A stretch of 10,267 nt of DNA from Opitutus sp. GAS368 (GTDB taxonomy: Bacteria; Verrucomicrobiota; Verrucomicrobiia; Opitutales; Opitutaceae). Shown one piece after another: positions 1 through 5,530 of the stretch. Position 1 is the stretch's first letter, and every line of letters begins with the position of its first letter. The DNA lies in the NCBI GenBank assembly GCA_945862035.1, contig CAMAXB010000093.1:1-10267 (forward strand), given 5' to 3'. The translations under genes were made by a program, and so were the position numbers. Under the pieces are notes generated by a model. The model had not been told where the DNA came from, ran no database searches, and was given only the letters and a program-made list of their open reading frames with translations.

Positions 1-1
1 G

Positions 2-287
2 ACCCTCGCTCCCGCCGAGGGTGCGGTGGCCTTCGGCGTGCTTTGGATGGTTCCGGCCGAGGCGCTGCCTTGGTTGGATGATCACTTCGGCGTGGCCCAA
101 AGGCGTTTCCAGCGCACCCCGGCGCGCGTCGCGAGCCCGCCCGGGCCGGGGACTGAGGCCATGCTTTATCTTCCGGCGGCCACCGCCGATCGCCGTGACC
201 GAGTTCCTGATTTGGCCGCGCATTGCCGCAGCGCGCTCGCTCCGCCGGCCCGCGGCTTACCTGGCGGAACGGGCTGCTCTCGCCTGA
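2..287 (+). pseudogene. Gamma-glutamylcyclotransferase-fold protein, 3' part, apparently frameshifted
   Basis: The gene enters from the left edge, so its start is not visible. In the frame beginning at base 2 the translation contains GVLWMVPAEALPWLDDHFGV, followed by QRRFQRTPARV and EAMLYLP. This resembles the core of the AIG2/gamma-glutamylcyclotransferase fold: a GVLW-type strand, an LD-x-x-x-GV turn, an F/Y-x-R strand, then A-x-x-Y. After about base 175 this frame turns into low-quality sequence. The frame shifted by +1 instead gives EFLIWPRIAAARS then PAAYLAERAAL and a TGA at 285-287, which resembles the usual C-terminal helix ending GLPxxYxxxL. The simplest reading is one gene with a single frameshift around 170-200, either a decaying gene or a sequence error. 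The family call is inferred from weak motifs and only about 95 codons are visible. Confidence 0.4.
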
Positions 288-343
288 AACGGCCAGGCTG
301 AAGATTCTCGTTGAACTGACCGGCGCGGGGCCCACGCTTTCCC

Positions 344-443
344 GTGGCCAGGTGCCATGCATGGGCAGACGCGTGAACTCCGCCAGGACCGGAAGGTAGC
401 AACGGCAACGACGTTCTCCCAGTGCCGTGGAGTGCCTGGCCAC
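344..443 (+). ncRNA. ffs: Signal recognition particle RNA, small bacterial (4.5S) type
   Basis: This RNA pairs with Ffh to form the particle that targets nascent membrane and secreted proteins. The conserved domain IV is plain at 384-401: CAGG-A-CCGGAAGG-T-AGCA, with the GGAA tetraloop at 391-394 and the asymmetric internal loop that binds the Ffh M domain. Compared with the E. coli sequence (CAGG-U-CC...GG-A-AGCA), the pair flanking the loop is A-U instead of U-A, a compensatory change that supports a real structure. The ends pair: GTGGCCAGGTGC at 344-355 matches TGCCTGGCCAC up to 443, with two G-U pairs. Inner helices GAAC/GTTC and GCC/GGC also fit. Length is about 100 nt, normal for the short form. 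A weak promoter may be TTGAAC at 311-316 with ACGCTT at 334-339. The location directly upstream of dnaX is common in bacteria. Exact ends are approximate. Confidence 0.9.
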
Positions 444-455
444 TTTTATTTTTGA
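432..455 (+). terminator. Probable SRP RNA terminator (closing stem plus T-rich tail)
   Basis: The 3' strand of the SRP RNA terminal helix (432-443) is followed at once by TTTTATTTTT (444-453). A GC-rich closing stem followed by a T-rich tract is the form of intrinsic terminator often used by SRP RNA genes. Some read-through into dnaX cannot be excluded, since only about 45 bases separate the two and no clear separate dnaX promoter is visible. Confidence 0.5.
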
Positions 456-482
456 TTTTCGAATCCTGATTTTCGATTTTCG
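454..482 (+). repeat. Three copies of GATTTTCG between SRP RNA and dnaX
   Basis: GATTTTCG occurs at 454-461, 468-475 and 475-482, the last two sharing one base. The stretch is markedly AT-rich compared with its surroundings. From memory, similar ATTTTCGA strings recur between genes of Verrucomicrobiota and related phyla; that is recollection, not a search result. It sits directly upstream of the dnaX start and leaves almost no room for a ribosome binding site. Confidence 0.6.
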
Positions 483-487
483 GAGCC

Positions 488-1648
488 TTGTCCACCGCCT
501 ACCAAGTCATCGCCCGCAAGTGGCGGCCCCAGACCTTCGCCGACGTGGTGGGGCAGGACCATGTGGTCCGCACCCTGCGCAATGCGATCGAGCGCCAGCG
601 CATTGCCCACGCCTATCTTTTCGTCGGGCCCCGGGGCACGGGTAAGACGTCGACTGCGCGCATCTTTGCCAAGGCCCTGAACTGCACGAATGGACCCAAG
701 GCGGACTTTGACCCAGCGGATCCCGCCTGCGTGTCGATTGCGGAGGGTTCCCACCTCGACGTGATTGAGATCGACGGTGCCTCCAATAACGGCGTCGAGC
801 AGGTCCGCGATCTCCGCGACACCGTCCAGTACGCCCCGGCGCAGGGGAAATTCAAGGTCTACATCATCGACGAGGTGCACATGCTCTCGACGGCGGCCTT
901 CAACGCGCTCCTCAAGACCCTGGAGGAGCCGCCCGCCCACGTGAAGTTTGTCTTCGCGACGACGGACCCGCAGAAGGTGCTGCCAACGATCGTATCCCGC
1001 TGCCAGCGCTTCGACCTGAAGCCGATCCCCTCCGCCCTGATCGCGCAGCGCCTCCGCCTGATCTCCGACCAGGAAAAGGTCAAGGTGTCGGATGAGGCGC
1101 TCGCCTGCATCGCCCGGATGGCCGACGGCGGCATGCGCGACGCCCAGTCGATCCTCGATCAGATGATTTCGTTCTGCGGCAGCGACATCACCGAGCCCGA
1201 TGTCCTCGATGTCTACGGGCTGGTCTCGGCCGAACGCATCGCCGAGCTTGCCGCCGCGCTCGCCGGGGGAGAACACCGCCGGATGATCGAGCTCGTCGAC
1301 CAGTGCGACGAGGCCGGCCGCGATCTGGTCCGCTTGCTGACGGACCTGCAGGCCTTCGTCCGCGAGGGCCTGCTCGATGCCATCGCGAAGGGCGGCAGCA
1401 CCGATCGTCTGGGTTCCTCGCTCACAACCGAACAGATCACGCGCATGCTCGACGCCCTTCGCGAGGGCGAGTCGAGCGTGAAGCTCGGCCTCGCCGAGAA
1501 AATCAATTTTGAGGTGACTCTGCTGAAGGCCGTGGAGGCCAGCCGCGCCCGTTCGATCGACAGCCTAATCCGCGAATTGACGGCGCTCGCCGACGAGGCG
1601 CCGGTGGCTGCGCCGGGCGGGGACGACGGCTCAAAAAAAAAGCCCTGA
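488..1648 (+). CDS. dnaX: DNA polymerase III clamp loader subunit DnaX, zero-frame (gamma-like) product
   Basis: This is the AAA+ ATPase subunit of the clamp loader that places the beta sliding clamp on DNA. Near the N-terminus AYQVIARKWRPQTFADVVGQ is the classic DnaX opening. Walker A GPRGTGKT is at residues 47-54, Walker B YIIDEVHML begins at about 125, followed by FNALLKTLEEPPAHVKF, TTDPQKVLPTIVSRCQRF (sensor and SRC arginine region) and GGMRDAQSILDQ. The TTG start at 488 is chosen because an in-frame TGA lies at 467-469 and no ATG or GTG precedes the conserved sequence; a GGAG lies only 2 bases upstream, too close to be a normal ribosome binding site. The zinc-module region keeps only two cysteines (C66, C81). 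The frame ends GSKKKP-TGA at 386 aa, just after an A9 run, giving a gamma-like form with the ATPase and oligomerisation domains but no tau tail. Confidence 0.93.
   Translation: MSTAYQVIARKWRPQTFADVVGQDHVVRTLRNAIERQRIAHAYLFVGPRGTGKTSTARIFAKALNCTNGPKADFDPADPACVSIAEGSHLDVIEIDGASNNGVEQVRDLRDTVQYAPAQGKFKVYIIDEVHMLSTAAFNALLKTLEEPPAHVKFVFATTDPQKVLPTIVSRCQRFDLKPIPSALIAQRLRLISDQEKVKVSDEALACIARMADGGMRDAQSILDQMISFCGSDITEPDVLDVYGLVSAERIAELAAALAGGEHRRMIELVDQCDEAGRDLVRLLTDLQAFVREGLLDAIAKGGSTDRLGSSLTTEQITRMLDALREGESSVKLGLAEKINFEVTLLKAVEASRARSIDSLIRELTALADEAPVAAPGGDDGSKKKP
1633..1648 (+). promoter_or_regulatory. dnaX: dnaX slippery site: A9 run with A-AAA-AAG, followed by zero-frame stop
   Basis: Nine A residues occupy 1633-1641, followed by G. 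Read in the dnaX frame the codons are TCA AAA AAA AAG CCC TGA, so the heptamer A-AAA-AAG (1636-1642) is in exactly the phase used for -1 frameshifting in E. coli dnaX. The long A run could also cause transcriptional slippage, as described for Thermus thermophilus dnaX. A G-rich stretch (GGGGA, 1619-1623) lies 9 bases upstream, where a stimulating Shine-Dalgarno-like element would be expected, but the match is weak. Downstream a 5-bp hairpin GGCTG-CGG-CAGCC (1683-1695) is visible, though about 40 bases away and so farther than usual. The zero frame and the +1 frame both stop within four codons after the run; only the -1 frame stays open. Confidence 0.75.
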
Positions 1649-2070
1649 TTGATCGGTTGGAGTCGCGCCTGTCGGCCCGACTGGCTGCGGCAGCCCCGAG
1701 CATCCGGCGTCCGGTCACCGAACTCGAACCCGCCCCGCCGCCTCCGGCTGAAGTGCCCGAGGAAGAAGCCGTTGCCGCCTCCTCGACCCCGGTTTCGACC
1801 GGGGGAGAGGAGCCGTCTCTGCCCGCCGAGGAGACTGAGCGTGCGATGCTCGCCGAATTGCGCGAGCGGGGCGAAGCGCCCATCCGCCGGGCGGCTGCAT
1901 CGGCCCGGGACGAGGCGCCGGTGCGTCTGCCTTCCCTTGATGAATTGGTAAAGCGGATACCTGCGCCGGTGCGGGAGACGCTGGATGACCTCTTTCGCGC
2001 GAAATTCACCGGCGTGCGAAGAGTGCCGACCGAGGCGCTAAAGGTGGCCCCGGGTGGACCGGGAGCCTAG
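1642..2070 (+). CDS. dnaX: DnaX C-terminal extension (tau-like tail) reached by -1 frameshift
   Basis: After the slippery run the -1 frame reads ALIDRLESRLSARL and stays open for 142 codons to TAG at 2068-2070. Joined to the zero frame this gives a product of about 527 aa. The tail starts with a short charged helix, continues as a Pro/Ala/Glu-rich linker (to about 1930), and ends in a compact segment containing LPSLDELVKRIPAPVRETLD and LFRAKFTGVRRV. Codon use is GC-rich at third positions like the upstream gene, so it looks translated. A TTG at 1657 could in principle start a separate protein, but no ribosome binding site is visible and the linker character fits a tau tail. In the usual model tau-specific domains contact DnaB helicase and polymerase alpha; whether this tail does so is inference. 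The alternative is a homopolymer sequencing error, with A10 as the true count, making one continuous tau frame. Confidence 0.75.
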   Translation, partial: ALIDRLESRLSARLAAAAPSIRRPVTELEPAPPPPAEVPEEEAVAASSTPVSTGGEEPSLPAEETERAMLAELRERGEAPIRRAAASARDEAPVRLPSLDELVKRIPAPVRETLDDLFRAKFTGVRRVPTEALKVAPGGPGA

Positions 2071-2426
2071 GCGCGCCAAGTGTCGCCGACCGGCCGCAGA
2101 CCCTCCACGGAACGGGCGTAGACGTAGCCTTCGATCGGCTTGTCTTCAGGCGGCCCCGCCAAGGCCACGGTTTCGCGCCGGTAGAGGCCCTCGGACACGC
2201 CCTCGAAGCGGTCGAGCCGGAGGAGAGCGGCGGGGCTGACGAGCCAAATCTCCCCCGTCACCCCTTCACGATCTGCCGGCCACACGACTAGGCCCGGATA
2301 ACCGCCGACGTCGAACAGCCGGTACCCGGGAATCGTCCGTGCCTCGGCGACAAAGCGCTGTCCGGCCATCTGGCCGTGATTCGCGCTGCCTCGCTTGAGG
2401 GTGCCGTAGACGAACAGGAATTTCAT
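2067..2426 (-). CDS. Gamma-glutamylcyclotransferase (AIG2-like) family protein
   Basis: A 119-aa protein with the family's N-terminal signature FVYGTLKRG (residues 5-13), in which YGTL forms the substrate-binding loop. Further matches are GYRLFDVGGYPGLV (34-47), EIWLVSPAALLRLDRFEGV (59-77) with E75 as the presumed catalytic glutamate, YRRETVAL (82-89), YVYARSVEGL (101-110) and a terminal W. Length is normal for the small bacterial branch. Members cleave gamma-glutamyl amine or amino-acid bonds to release 5-oxoproline; the substrate here cannot be told from sequence. The start ATG (2424-2426) is the only one before the signature, with no convincing Shine-Dalgarno. Its TAG stop (2067-2069) overlaps the dnaX TAG (2068-2070) on the other strand. 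A 118-bp inverted repeat begins 17 bases upstream of its start. Confidence 0.88.
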   Translation of the reverse strand: MKFLFVYGTLKRGSANHGQMAGQRFVAEARTIPGYRLFDVGGYPGLVVWPADREGVTGEIWLVSPAALLRLDRFEGVSEGLYRRETVALAGPPEDKPIEGYVYARSVEGLRPVGDTWRA

Positions 2427-2442
2427 GATGCGATCACTCGGA

Positions 2443-2560
2443 TTTTAACCACGGATGAACACGGATACACACGGATACGGACCCTTCACGCGGATGACCG
2501 TCCAGGAATTCCTTCTGTGGCTTGGAATCCGTGTTCATCTGTGTCCATCCGTGGTTAAAA
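2443..2560. repeat. Inverted repeat element of 10-bp CACGGAT-type units (118 bp)
   Basis: The outer 15 bases, TTTTAACCACGGATG at 2443-2457, are perfectly inverted at 2546-2560. The arms continue for about 33 bp with roughly five mismatches. In the left arm three 10-bp units run in tandem: ACGGATGAAC, ACGGATACAC, ACGGATACGG. The right arm has the mirror units (ATCCGTGTTC, ATCTGTGTCC, ATCCGTGG). The centre (about 2482-2522) is unique sequence. It fills the gap between two leftward genes. No target-site duplication or transposase is evident. It carries no T-tract in the right place to act as a normal terminator. Related copies lie at 7644-7676 and 9653-9834. Confidence 0.85.
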
Positions 2561-2572
2561 ATCTGGGTCTGA

Positions 2573-3442
2573 TTAGCTTCCGCCTGGCGTGATTTCGATG
2601 ACCATGGCGGTCGTGTTGTCGCGACCCGCGCTTTCGACGGCTTCCTCGACAAGCTGCTGCGCCGGAGATTGGCCCGCCCGCTGGGCGGGTGGGGTGCGGA
2701 TGATCTCCTCGATCCGGCGGTCCCACAACCCGTCGACCAAACCATCCGAGCAGATGACGAAGCGGTCGCCGGGCCGGTGTCCGACCGCGCCGATGTGCGG
2801 TTCGACAAACTGGTGCCCCGCGCCCAGCGCCTGCTGGAGCGCATTGCGGCCGGGGTGGGTTCGCACCTCGCGCTCGTTCAGCTTGCCGCTGCGCCGCAGC
2901 CAGCCGACATGGCTGTGATCATGCGTGAGCTGGGTCAGCCCGCCCTCGACGGGTAGGTAGTACATGCGGCTGTCGCCAATGTGTCCAAAGTAGGTCCACT
3001 CGGGTGTGACCCACCCCAGAGTGAGGGTGGCGCCCATACCCGCACATTCCTCGTAGGATTGGTCGAGCCGGAGCAGGTCACGGTGGATGGCTGAAAAAAG
3101 CTCCTCCAAGATGTCGCTGAACCCGCTGGCGAGCCCGTTGGCCGAAAGCCGGAATCCCTGCGGCAGTAGGCGGGTGATGCGATCAACGGCGATGCGGGAG
3201 GCAAACTCGCCGGACTTGGCCCCGCCCATGCCGTCGCTCACCGCAAACACGTAGTCGGAGCCCGCGAGGGAGGCTTGGCCGGTCTTTCCAAGGTAACGGA
3301 GATCATGTCCGTCGAATGTCAGGGCGAGAAACGAGTCCTCGTTGTTCGGCCGGATTTTTCCGGCATGGGTGAGCCCGGACCATCGTACCGTGGACGGGGA
3401 GCCTGAGGTGGGCGGAGTGGCCGGAGAACCGGAGGCAGGCAT
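2573..3442 (-). CDS. PP2C-family serine/threonine protein phosphatase
   Basis: A 289-aa metal-dependent protein phosphatase of the bacterial PP2C (Stp/PrpC) type. All core motifs are present: THAGKIRPNNEDSF (25-38; R31 and ED for metal and phosphate binding), FAVSDGMGG (66-74; D70 metal ligand), GMGATLTL (135-142), GHIGDSRMYYL (153-163), LTHDHS, NALQQALGA, FVICSDGLVDGL (metal-binding D) and GRDNTTAMVI near the C-terminus. The first 20 residues are Pro/Ser/Gly/Thr-rich and probably disordered. There is no membrane segment, so it should be cytosolic and catalytic-only. It begins 8 bases after the stop of the kinase-like gene (3451-3861) on the same strand, implying co-transcription and probably opposing activities on the same targets. 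No Shine-Dalgarno is visible before its ATG, so translational coupling to the upstream gene is likely. Confidence 0.93.
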   Translation of the reverse strand: MPASGSPATPPTSGSPSTVRWSGLTHAGKIRPNNEDSFLALTFDGHDLRYLGKTGQASLAGSDYVFAVSDGMGGAKSGEFASRIAVDRITRLLPQGFRLSANGLASGFSDILEELFSAIHRDLLRLDQSYEECAGMGATLTLGWVTPEWTYFGHIGDSRMYYLPVEGGLTQLTHDHSHVGWLRRSGKLNEREVRTHPGRNALQQALGAGHQFVEPHIGAVGHRPGDRFVICSDGLVDGLWDRRIEEIIRTPPAQRAGQSPAQQLVEEAVESAGRDNTTAMVIEITPGGS

Positions 3443-3450
3443 GGGGTGGG

Positions 3451-3861
3451 TCAGGGCTTGGCCGGATCGGGCTTCAGGCCGGCGCCGGATTCAAGGAGGG
3501 TCGCGAACTCGAAATCGATGATGCAGAAGCGTCCGTCCGCGCGCCGATAGGTGATGTTCCGGAGAAAACGATCCTCGTGGCGCACCCCGTAGGCCTCCAA
3601 CTCGGCGTACAGCTCGTGCATACGCTCCTCATTCAGATGCTCGACCCGGGTACCGCAGTTAGTCGTGACAATGCGGACCTCTGCGGGATCGACCTCCAGT
3701 AACTCCGGAACAAACGTGCAGGCGCGGGCGGAAAGATGCTTGAGCACTCGCACCTCATTTTCAAATCGTTCCCGGGCCCGATGTCCCCTAAAAGTTTTAT
3801 GTACCCGGCCATCATAGCCGATGCGGACCAGCGCGCGGGGGGTGTCTTTGACCTCGTGCAT
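3451..3861 (-). CDS. Minimal protein-kinase-like protein (RIO/Kdo-kinase-like fold)
   Basis: A 136-aa protein with scattered but correctly ordered kinase motifs. GYDGRVHKTFRG supplies a candidate ATP-binding Lys (K22); the following helix FENEVRVLKHL supplies the partner Glu (E34 or E36); YGVRHEDRFLRNITYR gives an H-x-D catalytic loop (H95, D97) with Asn (N102); FCIIDFEFATLL gives DFE (116-118) in place of DFG. A glycine-rich loop is not recognisable, and the protein ends soon after DFE, so activation segment and most of the C-lobe are missing. That is far shorter than typical Hanks kinases and smaller than RIO or Bud32 proteins. It precedes the PP2C gene by 8 bases, which supports a phosphorylation role. 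ATG at 3861 is the only good start; the nearest GGAGGG is 18 bases upstream, rather far. It might be an active small kinase, a pseudokinase regulator of the phosphatase, or a small-molecule kinase relative. Confidence 0.7.
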   Translation of the reverse strand: MHEVKDTPRALVRIGYDGRVHKTFRGHRARERFENEVRVLKHLSARACTFVPELLEVDPAEVRIVTTNCGTRVEHLNEERMHELYAELEAYGVRHEDRFLRNITYRRADGRFCIIDFEFATLLESGAGLKPDPAKP

Positions 3862-3966
3862 CGGGTGGCGAGGGCGGTACCCTCCGCACCGGGGGACATT
3901 CTGGCAAGGCCTGTTTACGACGCGATCTGGCCAAAATTGATCAGCTATCGAAAAATTTCATCCATT

Positions 3967-3988
3967 CCAGAACTCAATTAAATTCTGG
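3967..3988. promoter_or_regulatory. Inverted repeat CCAGAA-N10-TTCTGG overlapping the sigma-54 -24 element
   Basis: CCAGAA at 3967-3972 is perfectly inverted as TTCTGG at 3983-3988, with an AT-rich 10-base centre. The half-sites are 16 bp apart start to start, about one and a half helical turns. The right half ends on the GG of the proposed -24 element, so a protein bound here would compete with sigma-54 polymerase. It lies in the divergent region between glutamine synthetase and the kinase/PP2C operon and could act on either. It does not match the NtrC consensus. Confidence 0.4.
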
Positions 3989-4001
3989 CATATAAGGTGC
4001 T
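3986..4001 (+). promoter_or_regulatory. Sigma-54 type promoter for glutamine synthetase
   Basis: TGGCATATAAGGTGCT contains GG (3987-3988) and GC (3999-4000) separated by exactly 10 bases, as sigma-54 polymerase requires. It matches the consensus TGGCAC-N5-TTGC at TGGCA and TGC. Transcription would begin near 4012, leaving a leader of about 75 nt before the ATG. Sigma-54 control of glutamine synthetase by NtrC-type activators is well known in other bacteria. No clear activator site was found upstream. TATAAG inside the element could alternatively be a sigma-70 -10 box. Confidence 0.6.
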
Positions 4002-4086
4002 CCCTCACGGGTGGCGTTGTCGTTTCCTCGGGCGGCATCCCTTCGTTCCCTCCCGATCCGAATCCCTCTTTTCCCACCCACCTCCT

Positions 4087-5118
4087 ATGGCCAAATACAA
4101 ACTGGAATACATCTGGCTCGACGGCTACACCCCGCTCGCGAGCCTGCGCAGCAAGACTCAAATCAAGGACTTTGCGTCCTTCCCCAAGCTCGACGAGCTG
4201 CCCAAGTGGGGTTTTGACGGCAGCTCGACGCAGCAGGCTGAGGGCAAGAGTTCAGACATTGTGTTGCAGCCCGTGGCGGTGTTCCCGGATTCCACCCGCA
4301 AGAACGGCGTCCTTGTGATGTGCGAGTGCTACCAGCACACCGGCGTGGCTAGCCCGTCCAACTCTCGGGCCACGATCCCGGATGATCCGGATACCTGGTT
4401 CGGCTTCGAGCAGGAGTACTTTTTCTACAAGGATGGCGCTCCGCTTGGCTTTCCCCCCGGTGGCTTCCCCGCCCCTCAAGGCCCCTACTATACGGGGGTC
4501 GGCTACAAGAACGTTGGATCGGTCGCCCGTGAAATCGTTGAGAAGCACATCGATATCTGCCTCGACGCCGGCATCAACATCGAGGGCATCAATGCCGAGG
4601 TCGCGAAGGGTCAATGGGAATTCCAGATCTTTGGCAAGGGTTCCAAGAGCGCCGCGGACCAGATGTGGGTCGCCCGCTACATCATGTCGCGCCTGACGGA
4701 GTCGTACGGCATTGATGTCGAGTGGCGCTGCAAGCCTATCCTCGGGCCCTTCAACACCTCCCTCGACTGGAACGGCTCCGGCATGCACGCCAATTTCTCG
4801 ACCAAGTTCATTCGCGAAATCGGTGGTAAGGCCTATTTCGAGAAGCTCATGGAGGCCTTCAACAAGTACCGCGACGAGCACATCGCCGTTTACGGACCGG
4901 AGAATCACCTCCGTCTCACTGGCCTGCACGAGACGCAGTCGATCGACAAGTTCAGCTATGGTGTCGCTGACCGTGGCGCCTCGATCCGCGTGCCGCACAG
5001 TTTCGTCAACAGCGGTTACAAGGGTTACCTCGAGGACCGTCGTCCGAACTCCGCGGCCGACCCGTACTTGGTCGCCGGCCGGATCCTCAAGACGATCCAG
5101 TCGGTCCCGACCGCCTGA
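4087..5118 (+). CDS. glnII: Glutamine synthetase, type II (eukaryote-like)
   Basis: This enzyme joins ammonia to glutamate using ATP, the entry point for nitrogen assimilation. The ATG at 4087 gives 343 aa, the short GSII length rather than the roughly 470 aa of the dodecameric GSI. Motifs in order: WLDGYTPLASLRSKT (10-24), LPKWGFDGSSTQQA (38-51; typical GSII beta-grasp loop), GVLVMCECY, WFGFEQEY (104-111; metal-binding E108 and E110), IEGINAEVAKGQWEFQI, GSGMHANFSTK (from 230), ENHLRLTGLHET (from 272), DRGASIRVP and GYLEDRRPNSAADPY (313-327). The adenylylation tyrosine loop of GSI is absent, so covalent control of that kind is not expected. An in-frame extension to GTG 3997 lies inside the promoter and is rejected. 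No Shine-Dalgarno precedes the ATG; the bases before it are pyrimidine-rich. Likely nitrogen-regulated through the upstream sigma-54 element. Confidence 0.95.
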   Translation: MAKYKLEYIWLDGYTPLASLRSKTQIKDFASFPKLDELPKWGFDGSSTQQAEGKSSDIVLQPVAVFPDSTRKNGVLVMCECYQHTGVASPSNSRATIPDDPDTWFGFEQEYFFYKDGAPLGFPPGGFPAPQGPYYTGVGYKNVGSVAREIVEKHIDICLDAGINIEGINAEVAKGQWEFQIFGKGSKSAADQMWVARYIMSRLTESYGIDVEWRCKPILGPFNTSLDWNGSGMHANFSTKFIREIGGKAYFEKLMEAFNKYRDEHIAVYGPENHLRLTGLHETQSIDKFSYGVADRGASIRVPHSFVNSGYKGYLEDRRPNSAADPYLVAGRILKTIQSVPTA

Positions 5119-5142
5119 GGTCCGCCGTCGTTCTCAGCCTCC

Positions 5143-5172
5143 AGCGCCGTCCCGTGGGACGGCGCTTTTTTT
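5143..5172 (+). terminator. Intrinsic terminator of glutamine synthetase
   Basis: A perfect 10-bp stem, AGCGCCGTCC paired with GGACGGCGCT, closed by a CGTG tetraloop and followed directly by seven T residues (5166-5172). It begins 25 bases after the glutamine synthetase stop and indicates a single-gene transcript. Confidence 0.93.
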
Positions 5173-5270
5173 GCGGGGATGAAACCGGGTTCCTTCTTGG
5201 CATTGGGCGGCAAAGCCGGGAAGCCAGTCCCGGTCGCATGAACTCCGTCGCGTCCCCGTCCTTGGCTCCC

Positions 5271-5530
5271 TGACCCGGGCGGGGTGGGGCCGTGGTTCTG
5301 GGCGGCTGCATGGCGTGGACCATGCTCTGCCTGGGCCGGGACTGCCCCGAAAGCGTGTTGGTCCCGTCGCTGGCCATCACCGCCTTGGTCGTGTGGCTGC
5401 TCCTCCTGAGCCGGGCCGATGGCCGCTGCTCGGCCTAATCCAGACAATCTATTTTGCGGGACGAACGAGCGGCGCGTTTGGGGTTCCCAACCGCCAGGCC
5501 GCGATGCTCCTGCTGCTGCTGCCGAACGTA
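5271..5530 (+). pseudogene. Possible remnant of an O-antigen-ligase-like membrane protein
   Basis: The 620 bases between glutamine synthetase and ilvB hold no intact gene. Two pieces in different frames look like broken membrane protein. The first (ATG 5310 to TAA at 5436-5438) contains VLVPSLAITALVVWLLLL, a convincing transmembrane helix. The second, in the frame shifted by one base (5417-5524), reads WPLLGLIQTIYF, then SGAFGVPNRQAAMLLLLLP. The pattern SGxFGxPNxxAAxLLLxLP is like the region of Wzy/O-antigen ligase proteins that normally reads GTFGNPN. No continuation downstream of about 5530 is recognised. This is an inference from short motifs; the alternative is chance hydrophobic ORFs. 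Confidence 0.3.

Noticed and set aside
446..1276. 276-codon minus-strand open frame opposite dnaX
   Set aside because: Antisense shadow of the AAA+ domain of dnaX, with no recognisable motif.
1657..2070. Independent gene starting at TTG 1657
   Set aside because: No ribosome binding site, it begins as a linker-like sequence right after the dnaX slippery site, and is better explained as the tau tail.
2451..2480. CACGGAT tandem units as a CRISPR array
   Set aside because: The units are 10 bp with no spacers and are mirrored rather than directly repeated; no cas genes are present.
2434..2844. Minus-strand open frame through the 2443-2560 element (HGWTQMNTD-type peptide)
   Set aside because: It is a translation of the repeat plus an out-of-frame part of the PP2C gene; such peptides are a known type of spurious annotation.
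3997..4086. GTG start for glutamine synthetase at 3997
   Set aside because: It lies inside the proposed promoter and adds residues not typical of the family; ATG at 4087 gives the standard start.
4252..4998. 248-codon minus-strand open frame opposite glutamine synthetase
   Set aside because: Antisense shadow of a certain gene.
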